From: PoT sp049331405
GTDB taxonomy: Bacteria > Planctomycetota > Planctomycetia > Isosphaerales > Isosphaeraceae
NCBI RefSeq assembly: GCF_049331405.1
Contig: NZ_CP186274.1
Coordinates: forward strand, 5,580,001-5,644,000
DNA length: 64,000 nt
Direction: 5' to 3'
Within the stretch, counting starts at the first letter, position 1; every line of letters begins with the position of its first letter. Positions 9,238 through 19,064 of the stretch are shown piece after piece. The position numbers were made by a program, and so were the translations under genes. The notes beneath the pieces are model-generated. The model made no database searches, was not told the DNA's origin, and was given only the letters and a program-made list of their open reading frames with translations.

Positions 9238-10863
9238 ATGAATCCATCCACCGAGGCAACTTCGTTGATCAAAGATTTGCTCGAGGATCAGAGAGATCTC
9301 TCGGCGGTCGAGCGGTTCGCCCAGTTCCACGAAGCTGAGCAGGAACCGATCCAGAGCCGCTACTATTCGGCGCTGCTGCCGACCTCAAACCCTGGCCCCG
9401 GACAGCAACTCGCATTCGAGGTCGACCTCGATCGATGCTCGGGCTGCAAGGCTTGCGTGGTGGCCTGCCACGCGCTGAATGGGCTCGACGAGGATGAGTG
9501 CTGGCGAGAAGTCGGCCTGATCGTGGGAGGGACGACGGCCCTGCCCGTCCTCCAGCATGTCACATCGTCATGCCACCATTGCCTCGAACCGGCCTGCATG
9601 AAGGCCTGCCCGGTCGACGCGTATGAGAAGGACCCGATCACGGGGATCGTCAGGCACCTCGACGACCAGTGCTTCGGGTGCCAGTACTGCACCCTGGCCT
9701 GCCCCTACGACGCCCCCAAGTTCCAGCCCGCGAAGGGCATCGTCCGCAAGTGCGACATGTGCTCCGACCGCCTCCGCGAGGGCGAGGCTCCCGCCTGCGT
9801 CCAGGCGTGCCCACATGAGGCGATCTCGATTCGATTGGTGGATCGGGCCGAGATCGCGGCCCAGGCCGAGGCGGGCGAGTTCCTGACATCGGCGCCCGAC
9901 CCGGCATACACGAGGCCGACGACTCGCTACATAAGCGAGCGGCCGATGTCGGACGCGATGAGGGCCGCGGATCACCACCGACTCGCCCCCGAGCACGCCC
10001 ACTGGCCGCTTGTCCTGATGCTGGTGCTGACGCAGCTTTCCGTCGGAGGCTTCGCCGTCGATGCGTGCCTGGGCCTGGCGGGATACGAAGTCTCTTATGT
10101 ACGCGTCGGCATCAGCCTCGCCTTCGGCCTGATGGGGCTCGCGGCCAGCACTTATCACCTCGGTCGTCCGCTGCTCGCCTACCGGGCGATCATCGGGCTG
10201 AGGCATTCCTGGCTCAGTCGCGAGGTGTTGACGTTCGGGCTCTTCGCCGGGGCCGCCAAGACGATCGCTGCCGTCTCTTTCATGTTCACGTCGTGGCTTC
10301 AATCGCATCAACCAATTCGCCTGGGGTTGTCGTTGGGATGCGTGGCGGCGGGGGCGAGCGGGGTCGCGTGCTCGGTCATGCTCTACCACGTCGTGCGACG
10401 CCCCTACTGGCGGGCCTCATTCGGGGCCGTGAAGTTTGCGGTCACGACGCTGGTCCTGGGGCTTGCTGTGACGCTGCTTGCCTCGACCCTGGAGGCCAAG
10501 AACGCCTCGATCGGCCGGGAACTGGCTTGGGGAATCAGCCTGGCCGTGGCGATCAAGGTGGCCTTCGAGGGGTCCCTCCTCCGGCACCTCAAGGACGAGG
10601 AGCTGACCCCGCTCAAACGGTCAGCCATGTTGACGGTCGGGCCGCTGGGCAAGGTCTGGAGGTTCCGGCTCCTGATGGCGACGTTCGGCGGGTTCCTGCT
10701 CCCGCTCGGACTGTTCGCGGCCTGGCCGCTGTTGCCGGGTGCCGTTAGCCCGATCCTGGCAGGTGGCGTGCTGACTTTGCTCCTGCTCGGCGAGATCGCG
10801 GAACGGTATCTCTTCTTCGCGGCGGTCGTGAGACACAAGATGCCGGGGGGCCTCATGCCATGA
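9238..10863 (+). CDS. Fused four-cluster Fe-S electron-transfer protein and DmsC-like membrane anchor
   Basis: The product has 541 residues and begins at ATG 9238, preceded by GGGCGGGAG. Residues ~65-195 hold four Cys quartets in DmsB/NrfC order: CSGCKACVVAC, CHHCLEPACMKAC, CFGCQYCTLAC and CDMC...CVQAC, enough for four [4Fe-4S] clusters. From residue ~258 to the end there are about eight hydrophobic helices resembling the DmsC/NrfD quinol-oxidising anchor. In most molybdoenzymes these are two subunits; here they are one chain. No Tat signal precedes the Fe-S part, so it should face the cytoplasm. It overlaps the nitrate reductase gene by four bases (ATGA), which points to electron delivery from membrane quinol to that enzyme. 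Confidence 0.88.
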   Translation: MNPSTEATSLIKDLLEDQRDLSAVERFAQFHEAEQEPIQSRYYSALLPTSNPGPGQQLAFEVDLDRCSGCKACVVACHALNGLDEDECWREVGLIVGGTTALPVLQHVTSSCHHCLEPACMKACPVDAYEKDPITGIVRHLDDQCFGCQYCTLACPYDAPKFQPAKGIVRKCDMCSDRLREGEAPACVQACPHEAISIRLVDRAEIAAQAEAGEFLTSAPDPAYTRPTTRYISERPMSDAMRAADHHRLAPEHAHWPLVLMLVLTQLSVGGFAVDACLGLAGYEVSYVRVGISLAFGLMGLAASTYHLGRPLLAYRAIIGLRHSWLSREVLTFGLFAGAAKTIAAVSFMFTSWLQSHQPIRLGLSLGCVAAGASGVACSVMLYHVVRRPYWRASFGAVKFAVTTLVLGLAVTLLASTLEAKNASIGRELAWGISLAVAIKVAFEGSLLRHLKDEELTPLKRSAMLTVGPLGKVWRFRLLMATFGGFLLPLGLFAAWPLLPGAVSPILAGGVLTLLLLGEIAERYLFFAAVVRHKMPGGLMP

Positions 10864-13232
10864 GCCTGGATATCATCAATCCTACATTCTTCGACCGCCT
10901 CAAGTCGCTCGTGCGGGCCCGCGACGGCCGGCTCACGCGAGAACTCCTCAGGGCGCCCGGTCGATTCGGCCTCGGGCAAGTGCCGGTGGGCAAGAAGCCC
11001 GACGCGACCACGAGCATGGTCTGCGGCTACTGCTCGACTGGTTGCAGCCTGAATATCCACATGCGAGAGGGAGAGGCGATCAACCTGACGCCCGCCACCG
11101 AGTATCCCGTCAACCTCGGCATGGCATGCCCGAAGGGTTGGGAAGCCCTGACGGTCCTCGGCGCGGAGGACCGGGCAACGACCCCCCTGCTCCGCGACCC
11201 GGACGGGCGGAGGCGGGCCGTCGACTGGCACGAGGCCATGACGACGATGACCTCACGGATCCGCGACGTCCAGGCACGACACGGAGCCGAGTCGATGGCC
11301 TTCCTCAGCACCGGGCAGATCCCGACCGAGGAAATGGCCCTCCTCGGCTCCCTCGCCAAGTTCGGCATGGGCATGGTCCATGGCGACGGGAACACGAGGC
11401 AGTGCATGGCGACGGCCGTCGTCGCCTACAAGCAGGCCTTCGGCTTCGACGCCCCCCCCTTCACGTATCAGGACCTGGAGGAGTCGGACTGCATCGTCCT
11501 CATCGGCTCGAACCTCTGCATTGCACATCCCATCATGTGGGAGCGTGTGATGCGGAACCGGCACAAGCCCGAGATTATCGTCGTGGATCCGCGCAGGACG
11601 GAGACGGCCATGAGCGCCACGCTCTACCTGCCGATCCGCCCCAAGTCGGATCTGGTCTTCCTCTATGGGCTCGCGAACATCCTGATCAGTCGCGGCTGGA
11701 TCAATCGTTCTTATATCGATACTCACACCAAAGGCTTCGACGAATTCGCCGCGTTTGTCCGAAGATTTCCCCCGGGGGGCGTCGGGTACGAGACGGGGTT
11801 GGGCGCCGAGGCCCTTGAGGATGTCGCCGAGCGGATCCATCGCGGGCGCCGGGTCTCCTTCTGGTGGACGATGGGGGTCAACCAGAGCCACGAAGGGGTC
11901 CGGACGGCCCAGGCTATTATCAACATCGCCCTGATGACCGGGAACATGGGCAGGCCGGGGACCGGGGCCAATTCGGTCACGGGCCAGTGCAACGCCATGG
12001 GTTCCCGGCTCTTCTCGAATACGTCGAGCCTCCTGGGCGGACGGGAATTCGGCAACGCCGAACACCGGGCGGAGGTCGCCCGCATCCTCGACATCGAGCC
12101 GGAGCGGATCCCATCGCGAGGGAGTTGGGCCTACGACGAGATCATCGACGGCATCGAGTCCGGCAAGGTCCGCGGCCTCTGGGTGATCGCGACCAACCCG
12201 GCGCATTCCTGGATCAACCAGGGACGACTCCGGGAACTCCTTGGCCGACTCGACTTCCTCGTGGTGCAAGACATCTATCACTCCACGGAAACGGCCCAGG
12301 CAGCCGATCTGCTCCTCCCCGCGGCAGCCTGGGGCGAGAAGGAAGGGACGTTCATCAACTCCGAGCGGCGGATCGGGCTCATCAAGAAGGTGAAACGCTC
12401 GCCGGGCCTGGCGCTCAGCGACTTTCATATCTTCAAGCTCGTGGCACACTACTTCGGCTGCGACGCGATGTTCGAGGCGTGGAGTTCGCCCGAGGCCGTC
12501 TTCCAGATCCTCAAGCGGCTCTCCGCAGGTCGACCGTGCGACATCACCGGGGTCGCCGATTATCGGAAGCTTGACGAAGCGGGGGGTATCCAGTGGCCCT
12601 TCCCCTCCCACAAGCCGGACACGTCACCGCAACGTCGACTTTTCGAGGATGGGAGATTCTTCCACGAGGACGGCCGGGCGAGATTCCATTTCGAGAACCC
12701 CAGGCCGTTGCCCGAGCCCGTCAACGATGACTATCCCTTACAACTCCTGACCGGACGCGGCAGCGCCTCCCAGTGGCACACCCAGACGAGGACAGCCAAG
12801 TCGGACGTCCTCCGCAAGCTCTATCCTCGTGAGGCCTATCTCGAGATCTCCCCGGCCGACGCCAGGCGCTATGGCATCGCGGCCGACAGTATGGTGTTGG
12901 TGGAGTCGCGACGAGGATGGGTGCAGGCTCGCGCGTTCGTCGTCCCGACGCTCTCGCCCGGGTGCGTCTTCCTGCCGATGCACGACGATGCCACGAATCA
13001 ACTCACATTCCCCGCATTCGATCCCTACTCGCGGCAGCCTTCTTACAAGGCGTGCGCCGTCCGAGTGCGTCGTGCGGGGAAAGATGAGGACATTCGAAGG
13101 ACACCCACCGATCAGCATGGCCACACGGGAAAACCCCCGTCGCAATCTCCCAACATCGAACCACGTGTCAATGGATATCGCGTAAGCCACTCTCAATCCT
13201 TAACTTTCAAATACCGAGGCGAGACGTCATGA
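10860..13232 (+). CDS. nasA: Assimilatory nitrate reductase catalytic subunit, NasA type
   Basis: This is a 790-residue molybdopterin oxidoreductase. Near residue 46 the motif MVCGYCSTGCSLNIHM, with a later ACPKGW, supplies the CxxCxxxC...C ligands for an N-terminal [4Fe-4S] cluster. The Mo-bis-MGD domains follow (GDGNTRQCMATAVVAYKQAFGFD; QCNAMG; ATNPAHSW), and the C-terminal dinucleotide-binding domain contains LLTGRGSASQWHTQTRT. There is no twin-arginine signal, so the enzyme is cytoplasmic and assimilatory. The C-terminal [2Fe-2S] extension of enterobacterial NasA is absent, consistent with electrons coming from the partner encoded just upstream. It catalyses nitrate to nitrite. Start ATG overlaps the previous stop by four bases; the stop overlaps the transporter ATG in the same way. 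Confidence 0.92.
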   Translation: MSLDIINPTFFDRLKSLVRARDGRLTRELLRAPGRFGLGQVPVGKKPDATTSMVCGYCSTGCSLNIHMREGEAINLTPATEYPVNLGMACPKGWEALTVLGAEDRATTPLLRDPDGRRRAVDWHEAMTTMTSRIRDVQARHGAESMAFLSTGQIPTEEMALLGSLAKFGMGMVHGDGNTRQCMATAVVAYKQAFGFDAPPFTYQDLEESDCIVLIGSNLCIAHPIMWERVMRNRHKPEIIVVDPRRTETAMSATLYLPIRPKSDLVFLYGLANILISRGWINRSYIDTHTKGFDEFAAFVRRFPPGGVGYETGLGAEALEDVAERIHRGRRVSFWWTMGVNQSHEGVRTAQAIINIALMTGNMGRPGTGANSVTGQCNAMGSRLFSNTSSLLGGREFGNAEHRAEVARILDIEPERIPSRGSWAYDEIIDGIESGKVRGLWVIATNPAHSWINQGRLRELLGRLDFLVVQDIYHSTETAQAADLLLPAAAWGEKEGTFINSERRIGLIKKVKRSPGLALSDFHIFKLVAHYFGCDAMFEAWSSPEAVFQILKRLSAGRPCDITGVADYRKLDEAGGIQWPFPSHKPDTSPQRRLFEDGRFFHEDGRARFHFENPRPLPEPVNDDYPLQLLTGRGSASQWHTQTRTAKSDVLRKLYPREAYLEISPADARRYGIAADSMVLVESRRGWVQARAFVVPTLSPGCVFLPMHDDATNQLTFPAFDPYSRQPSYKACAVRVRRAGKDEDIRRTPTDQHGHTGKPPSQSPNIEPRVNGYRVSHSQSLTFKYRGETS

Positions 13233-14566
13233 ATCAGGAAAGCGGCAAGGCCACGCGGATTCAGGTCTTCAGCTTCAACACGCCCTCGATGCGTGCCTTC
13301 CACATGGCCTGGGCATCGTTCTTCCTCTGCTTCTTCGCGTGGTTCGGGATCGCCCCGCTGATGAAGGTCGTCCGGGATGAGATGGGGCTGAGCAAGGAAC
13401 AACTCGGCTGGTGCATGATCGGCTCGGTGGCGAGCACGATCGTGGCCCGGGTTGTTATGGGGCGCGTCTGCGATCGGATCGGCCCGCGCCGGGCGTTCTC
13501 GATGCTCCTGATCCTCGGATCTTTGCCCGTGATGGGGATCGGGCTAGCCCATGACTTCGCGACCTTCTTACTCTTTCGCATCATGATCGGGATGATCGGC
13601 GCGGCATTCGTCGTCACCCAGTATCACACCTCGATGATGTTCGCCTCGAACTGCATCGGGACGGCGAACGCGACCACCGCCGGCTGGGGAAACATGGGCG
13701 GAGGTATCACCCAGATGGCCATGCCGGCCCTCTATGCGTTGCTCGCCGGCACGCTGGGATTCGGCTCGTACTGGGGATGGCGGCTGGCCATGGCCTGCGT
13801 GGGGCTCGTCTGCCTGCTGGCGGGCGTGGCGTATTTCTTCCTCACCCAGGATACGCCCGAGGGGAATTTCGCCGACCTCGAGGACGCCGGGAGGAAACGC
13901 GAGAGGAAGAGGTCGGGGGGGATTTTCGAGGCCGCCAGGGATCGCAGGGTCTGGGTGCTCTTCGTCCTGTATGGAGCCTGCTTCGGGGTCGAGCTGACGA
14001 TCGACAACGTGGCGGCCCTCTATTACAGCGACCACTTCGGCCTGAGCCTGACGGGAGCGGGGCTCGCGGCGGGGTCGTTCGGCCTGATGCACCTCTTCGC
14101 CAGGACGCTCGGTGGATTTGCTAGCGATCGCTTCGGCATGCGATGGGGCCTGAGTGGGCGGATCACCCTCCTGTTCATGACCCTGATGGCCGAAGGCGTC
14201 GGGCTGATTCTCTTCTCGCGAATGACCTCGGTCGCCGCCGCGATACCGGCGATGTTGGCCTTCGGCCTCTTCATGAAGATGGCCGAGGGGGCGACCTATG
14301 CCGTCGTACCGTTCGTGAATCGACGTGCGTTCGGTGCGGTCGCCGGCATCGTCGGTGCGGGAGGCAACGCGGGCGCCGTGGCGGCCGGGTTCCTGTTCAA
14401 TGGCACGCTCGATTGGCCCACGGCCCTGATGGTGCTCGGCGTCGTGGTCACGCTCTCGTCATTCCTCACGCTCTCCATCCGGTTCTCGACCGTGAATGAC
14501 GCCGAGAGGGACGTCGCCGTCGAACGGCACCGGGAACGGCCCGAGTTTGCGGTCGCGACCACCTGA
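13229..14566 (+). CDS. Nitrate/nitrite MFS transporter (NarK/NasA, NNP family)
   Basis: A 445-residue protein with twelve predicted membrane helices. Both nitrate-signature motifs of the NNP family are visible: GWGNMGGGITQM after helix 5 and AGIVGAGGNAGAVAAGF in the second half. Conserved substrate-binding arginines are plausible at FRIMIGM and in the second half. The MFS loop motif between helices 2 and 3 is also present (GRVCDRIGPRRAFS). It is translationally coupled to nasA by an ATGA overlap, so it most likely imports nitrate for the operon. Whether it is a proton symporter or a nitrate/nitrite exchanger cannot be decided from sequence. Confidence 0.93.
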   Translation: MNQESGKATRIQVFSFNTPSMRAFHMAWASFFLCFFAWFGIAPLMKVVRDEMGLSKEQLGWCMIGSVASTIVARVVMGRVCDRIGPRRAFSMLLILGSLPVMGIGLAHDFATFLLFRIMIGMIGAAFVVTQYHTSMMFASNCIGTANATTAGWGNMGGGITQMAMPALYALLAGTLGFGSYWGWRLAMACVGLVCLLAGVAYFFLTQDTPEGNFADLEDAGRKRERKRSGGIFEAARDRRVWVLFVLYGACFGVELTIDNVAALYYSDHFGLSLTGAGLAAGSFGLMHLFARTLGGFASDRFGMRWGLSGRITLLFMTLMAEGVGLILFSRMTSVAAAIPAMLAFGLFMKMAEGATYAVVPFVNRRAFGAVAGIVGAGGNAGAVAAGFLFNGTLDWPTALMVLGVVVTLSSFLTLSIRFSTVNDAERDVAVERHRERPEFAVATT

Positions 14567-14655
14567 ACTCGTTATCGCCGAAAGCCGCTCTCCTCGAATA
14601 CACATCGATTCATATCATCCGGAACTCGGGGAACCTTCAGGCGGAGGTGCAGCTC

Positions 14656-16509
14656 ATGTCGGATCTGCAAGGACTCAGCGACGAGCAGAAGCAATATCTC
14701 CAGGGCTTCGCCATGGGCAGCGACGTCGCCCGAGCCGTCCGGAGCCTGCCGATCCTGGCCGGCAGTTCCTCCCCTTGCGGGACGATCATCACACCCGGAT
14801 CGACCTCGTCCAAAGGCTCGGCGAAGGACGACTCGTCGCTCCAACGATCCGCACAGGATCGCTTCCTCGCCCGGGGGAAGGCACTGACCAAGGAGGAGCA
14901 GGCGAAGCGGGATAAGGATCCCCTCGCCATCTGGGACGAGATCGGCGCGAACGCCCGCGCCGGCGTCTTCCCCAAGAATACCGATGTGTTCCTGTACAAG
15001 TACTCCGGCCTCTTCCACGTGGCGCCCGCGCAGAACTCATTCATGTGCCGCCTGCGCATGCCGGGGGGAGTCATGACCTCCTGGCAATTCCAGGGGGTGG
15101 CCGACCTGGCTCGCCGATACGGCAATAGCCATGTCGACGTGACCACTCGTGCCAATCTCCAGATCCGGGAGATCGGCCCCGAGCATGCCCCCGCGATCCT
15201 GACGGGGCTCGCCGATCTCGGCATCATGAACCGAGGCGCGGGGGCGGACAACATCCGGAACATCACGTCGAGCCCGACGAGCGGGATCGATACCCAGGAG
15301 TTGATCGAGACCCTGCCGCTCGCGAAGGAACTGCACCACTACATCCTCAATCACAAGGAGATGTACGGGCTCCCGCGCAAGTTCAACATCGCATTCGAGG
15401 GGGGCGGCCGCGTTGCGAGCCTCGACGACACCAACGACGTCGGCTTCCGCGCTGTGAAGACAGGTACAGGGGCAGAGGTCGCCGAGGGGGTCTACTTCCA
15501 CCTCACCCTGGGAGGGATCACCGGGCACAAGGACTTCGCCCGCGAGACGGGCGTCCTGCTGAAGCCCGAGGAATGCGTCCCCGTCGCCGCGGCGATCGTT
15601 CGCGTGTTCATCCGAGAGGGCGATCGCACGGATAGGAAGCGAGCCAGGCTCAAGTATCTCCTCGACGATTGGGGATTCAACAAATTCCTGGAAGTGGTCG
15701 AGCAAGAGCATGGTTCGGCACTCCGCCGCGTGCCGCTCGACCATTGCAAGCCCGCCCTCCCCGACGATCGCTGGGCGCACGTCGGTTTCCACCCCCAGAA
15801 GCAGCAAGGTCGTGTGTATGTCGGCGTGGTCCTGCCCGTCGGCCGCATGAGCGTCGAGCAGGTTGACGGCCTCGCCGAGATCTCCAGGCGATTCGGCAGC
15901 GGGACGATCCGCCTGACGGTCTGGCAGAACCTGCTGATCTCCGACATCGCCGAGGAGAACGTCGCGCAGACCAAGCTCGCGATCGAGGCCCTCGGGCTGG
16001 AGTGGGACGCGTCGAGTTTCCGCAGCGGACTCGTGGCCTGCACGGGCAACGCCGGATGCAAGTTCGCGGCCTCGAACACCAAGAGCCAGGCCTTGATCCT
16101 GGCCAACTATCTGGAGGATCGACTCGCCCTCGACCAACCGATCAACATCCATTTGACCGGCTGTCATCATTCATGTGCCCAGCATTACATCGGCGACATC
16201 GGGCTCGAGGCGACGAAGGTCGAGGTCGGCGAAGAACTCGTCGAGGGCTATCACGTCTGCGTGGGGGGCGGCTGGGGGCAGGAACAAGGCATCGCCCAGC
16301 GTTTATTCGATGCCGTTCCGTTCGACGAGATCCCTCCGCTCGCGGGGCGCCTGATCCGCTCCTATCTGGAGCTTCGCGAGTCGCCCGACGAATCCTTCGC
16401 CCGGTTCATACGTCGCCATGACTTGCCGACCTTGCGTGCCCTGGCATCGGCCCCTCAACCGGCTCAAGACGTCGAGACTTCGGTCCATCACACCCTCCAA
16501 CCCGCGTGA
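14656..16509 (+). CDS. nirA: Assimilatory nitrite reductase, siroheme/[4Fe-4S] NirA type
   Basis: A 617-residue member of the sulfite/nitrite reductase family. The C-terminal half contains the paired cluster ligands CTGNAGCKFAASNTK and TGCHHSCAQHYIGDIG (C-x5-C and C-x3-C) that bridge a [4Fe-4S] cluster to siroheme. The N-terminal half has the matching ferredoxin-like repeat (MCRLRMPGGVMTSWQ; TRANLQIREI). It reduces nitrite to ammonium with six electrons. I start it at ATG 14656, which has GCGGAGG eight bases upstream; an in-frame GTG at 14647 overlaps that site. A Ser/Gly-rich insert at residues ~40-60 and an extra ~70-residue N-terminus differ from plant and cyanobacterial NirA. The flavoprotein gene six bases downstream is the likely electron donor. 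Confidence 0.9.
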   Translation: MSDLQGLSDEQKQYLQGFAMGSDVARAVRSLPILAGSSSPCGTIITPGSTSSKGSAKDDSSLQRSAQDRFLARGKALTKEEQAKRDKDPLAIWDEIGANARAGVFPKNTDVFLYKYSGLFHVAPAQNSFMCRLRMPGGVMTSWQFQGVADLARRYGNSHVDVTTRANLQIREIGPEHAPAILTGLADLGIMNRGAGADNIRNITSSPTSGIDTQELIETLPLAKELHHYILNHKEMYGLPRKFNIAFEGGGRVASLDDTNDVGFRAVKTGTGAEVAEGVYFHLTLGGITGHKDFARETGVLLKPEECVPVAAAIVRVFIREGDRTDRKRARLKYLLDDWGFNKFLEVVEQEHGSALRRVPLDHCKPALPDDRWAHVGFHPQKQQGRVYVGVVLPVGRMSVEQVDGLAEISRRFGSGTIRLTVWQNLLISDIAEENVAQTKLAIEALGLEWDASSFRSGLVACTGNAGCKFAASNTKSQALILANYLEDRLALDQPINIHLTGCHHSCAQHYIGDIGLEATKVEVGEELVEGYHVCVGGGWGQEQGIAQRLFDAVPFDEIPPLAGRLIRSYLELRESPDESFARFIRRHDLPTLRALASAPQPAQDVETSVHHTLQPA

Positions 16510-16515
16510 CCGAAC

Positions 16516-18108
16516 ATGGAATACTCGCTCATCCCCGACTCGGCTCCGTTCAACCCCGAACAGCGCGCCTGGCTCAACGGGTTCCTCGCCGGATGGCTCG
16601 GCCTGCAAGGGGCGACGAACCAACCCCAGGCACCGGTTGTCGGTGCTGCCCTCGCCGAGACCGCCCCTAGAGTCGAATCCCCCGCCGTCGAATCCGAGCC
16701 CTGGCATGACCCGGCATTGGGCATCGAAGAACGGCTCAACCTCGCGGCCGGCCGCCCTCTGGAAGGGCGATTGATGGCCGCGATGGCGCAGCTCGATTGC
16801 GGCACCTGCGGCTATCTCTGCCGGACCTATGCCAGGGCGATCGTCGATGGATCCGAGACGTGCCTCACGCTCTGCTCACCGGGGGGCGGCGAAACGGCCA
16901 AGGCACTCAAGCGGCTCGCCAGGGAAAACGCGTCTGGCTCTCCGCCGTCAAAGAATGGCCAGGGTCTTGAAAAGGCGACGGTTGCATCTGGAGAATACTC
17001 GCGCAAGAATCCGTTCACGGCCAGGCTACTTCGCAGCGATTCCCTGAGCGGCGTCGGTTCTGAGAAGGAAGTGCGGCACGTCGAGATCGACCTTGCCGCC
17101 GGGCCGAAGTATGAAGTCGGCGATTCGTTGGGCATCTTCCCGGAAAACTGCGAGGATCTCGTCGACGAGATCCTCAAGGCGGCGAAGATGGAACCGGAGT
17201 GTTTGACTTCTTCGGATGGGTCAGGCCTACTCCCGATTCGCGAGATGCTGAGGCGTCACCGCGACCTGGCCGAGATTACGGACGAACTCATCGAGGCCTC
17301 CGCCGCTTCGGCTTCCTCGGAGAGCGAATCGAGGGCCCTCCGCCTCCTGCTCGAGGACAGCTCTCCTATCGAGGGGATGGACCTCCTGGACTTCCTCCGC
17401 GCCTACCCGGGCATTCGGCTGGATGCGGAGGATCTGGTACGTGCGTTGTCACCTTTGAAACCACGCCTGTACTCGATCTCGAGCTCGCCGAGCCGCCATA
17501 CGGATCAGGTGCATCTGACCGTTCGGCGTGTGAGCTATGAGGTGGAGGCCAGGACGAGGAAAGGCGTGGCCTCGACGATGCTCGCCGATCGGGTCTCTCC
17601 CGGTTCGGAGGTTCGGGTCTACGTCCAGAAGTCTCACGGCTTCGCCCTGCCCGCCGATCCCAAATCCGACATCATCATGGTCGGGCCAGGTACGGGGATC
17701 GCCCCTTTCCGGGCGTTCTTGCACGAGCGAGAGGCTTCGCAGGCCGAGGGGAGGAACTGGCTCTTCTTCGGCGACCAGCGGAGCGAGTGCGACTTCCTCT
17801 ACCGAGAGGAGTTGACGGGATTCCTCGACCGAAAAGTCCTGAATCGACTCGATACCGCTTTCAGCCGGGATCAGGGCCAGAAGATTTACGTCCAGGACCG
17901 GATTCTCGAGCAAGGTGCCCAGGTCTATCAATGGCTGAAGGCCGGATCATACTTCTACGTGTGCGGCGATGCCAAACGCATGGCCGCCGATGTGGATCGG
18001 GCCCTGCGTTCGATCCTCCGGGAGCACGGCCGGATGTCCGAAGACGAAGCCGTGGCTTACCTCCGCGACCTGGCGGCAAAAGGTCGCTACTGCCGCGATG
18101 TCTATTGA
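16516..18108 (+). CDS. CysJ-like FAD/NADPH reductase with an N-terminal Fe-S domain
   Basis: A 530-residue flavoprotein. From residue ~155 it matches the FAD and NADPH modules of sulfite reductase alpha subunit/CPR: RLYSISSSP for FAD, GVASTMLADR, GPGTGIAPFRAFLHER for NADPH, and the C-terminal aromatic ending YCRDVY. The FMN flavodoxin domain of CysJ is missing. In its place residues 95-120 carry CGTCGYLCRTYARAI...C...C, close to the single-cluster Fe-S domain seen in RnfB-like proteins (PF04060-type). Six bases after nirA and last in the operon, it probably passes NADPH electrons through FAD and the Fe-S centre to the nitrite reductase. A role in sulfite reduction instead is possible but less likely in this context. 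Confidence 0.85.
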   Translation: MEYSLIPDSAPFNPEQRAWLNGFLAGWLGLQGATNQPQAPVVGAALAETAPRVESPAVESEPWHDPALGIEERLNLAAGRPLEGRLMAAMAQLDCGTCGYLCRTYARAIVDGSETCLTLCSPGGGETAKALKRLARENASGSPPSKNGQGLEKATVASGEYSRKNPFTARLLRSDSLSGVGSEKEVRHVEIDLAAGPKYEVGDSLGIFPENCEDLVDEILKAAKMEPECLTSSDGSGLLPIREMLRRHRDLAEITDELIEASAASASSESESRALRLLLEDSSPIEGMDLLDFLRAYPGIRLDAEDLVRALSPLKPRLYSISSSPSRHTDQVHLTVRRVSYEVEARTRKGVASTMLADRVSPGSEVRVYVQKSHGFALPADPKSDIIMVGPGTGIAPFRAFLHEREASQAEGRNWLFFGDQRSECDFLYREELTGFLDRKVLNRLDTAFSRDQGQKIYVQDRILEQGAQVYQWLKAGSYFYVCGDAKRMAADVDRALRSILREHGRMSEDEAVAYLRDLAAKGRYCRDVY

Positions 18109-18193
18109 AATGAACCACCCGGGCTCTCGCTTGAGGATCGAATCCCACTGGCCGACCATCACGTCCAAACTTGGTGATTCCTTGTGACGCCAA

Positions 18194-18226
18194 GGAAGGG
18201 CCGGAGGAATTCCCTCTGGCCCTTCC
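18194..18226 (+). terminator. Hairpin terminator of the nitrate-assimilation operon
   Basis: A 14-bp stem (GGAAGGGCCGGAGG paired with CCTCTGGCCCTTCC, one G-T wobble) with a 5-base loop lies 85 bases after the last operon stop. No strong T run follows, so termination may be factor-assisted. Confidence 0.65.
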
Positions 18227-19064
18227 CATTGCATTCAGCCGTATTGCAGTACACCTCGCATCCCCCTCATCCCGCTCTCCGCGCTCGCGACAGTTCGACC
18301 CTCGAACGCGGCCCAACACCGCCAGCTACCGACATGTCCCCGGTGAAGGCTCCTTAATTACATACAGCCTCGATCCACGCTACCGCGAGAGCCCACGGAT
18401 GGCGGGCCCGATCTATCTTTGCCGCTTCCGTCCTACTGACGTCAAAGATGGCGGAGCGGGGTTGGTGTCTTAAAGTGCTCGGCGTCTTGGGGTAATCAGG
18501 CCGAGCCGCTGCGCCAGGTTCGTTGCTCGCATCAAGGTCGAGGTCGTACTCCTCAATCTCGTCGCCGACTCATGTCGCGGTAGAGATAGCCGTCGTACGC
18601 TCGCGTCCTCCTTTTACACCCTGAATCTGGCAAACGAGACATTTTTGTACCTTCCTTATCGATTTACACCTTTTTTACTGTAAGATGTAAAGCTTACAGC
18701 GAGGTTAAGTCCTCCGCGATTCAAGAAGATACAGTGCGAGGTCTGCACCATTCCGTCGCGATGTAGCTCCCGGTGCGCGGAACGAGTGCAGTGTCCAGTG
18801 GTATTAGGTACGACAGGCTGCCCCGGCCAGCATGGTCGTGCGCACCGAGGTTGTGGCCTGGCAGCCGCCGTACCGACAGTTGCCTAATGCGGGTTCACCA
18901 CGCTCCAACGTTTCCCGCCTCGGAAGCCATCTGCGTAACCGCAAGATACACAACCTCCCACGGCTCCGAATTTTGTCGGAACTCCCGGATCCGCAGCGAT
19001 TGAAGCACCTACCTGGGCACGCCCGCCGATGTAGGTGCAGGCACCTTCTTCGTGGAGATTCTCA
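18227..19064. other. Intergenic region upstream of the giant gene
   Basis: No gene is supported in these ~840 bases. The stretch 18640-18700 is markedly AT-rich and holds an imperfectly spaced dyad, CTGTAAG (18678-18684) and CTTACAG (18693-18699), about 370 bases ahead of the giant gene. It may contain that gene's promoter and an operator; I could not assign confident -35/-10 boxes. Confidence 0.4.

Noticed and set aside
18171..18473. A 100-codon frame after the nitrate operon
   Set aside because: It spans the operon's terminator hairpin and has no ribosome-binding site or family pattern.
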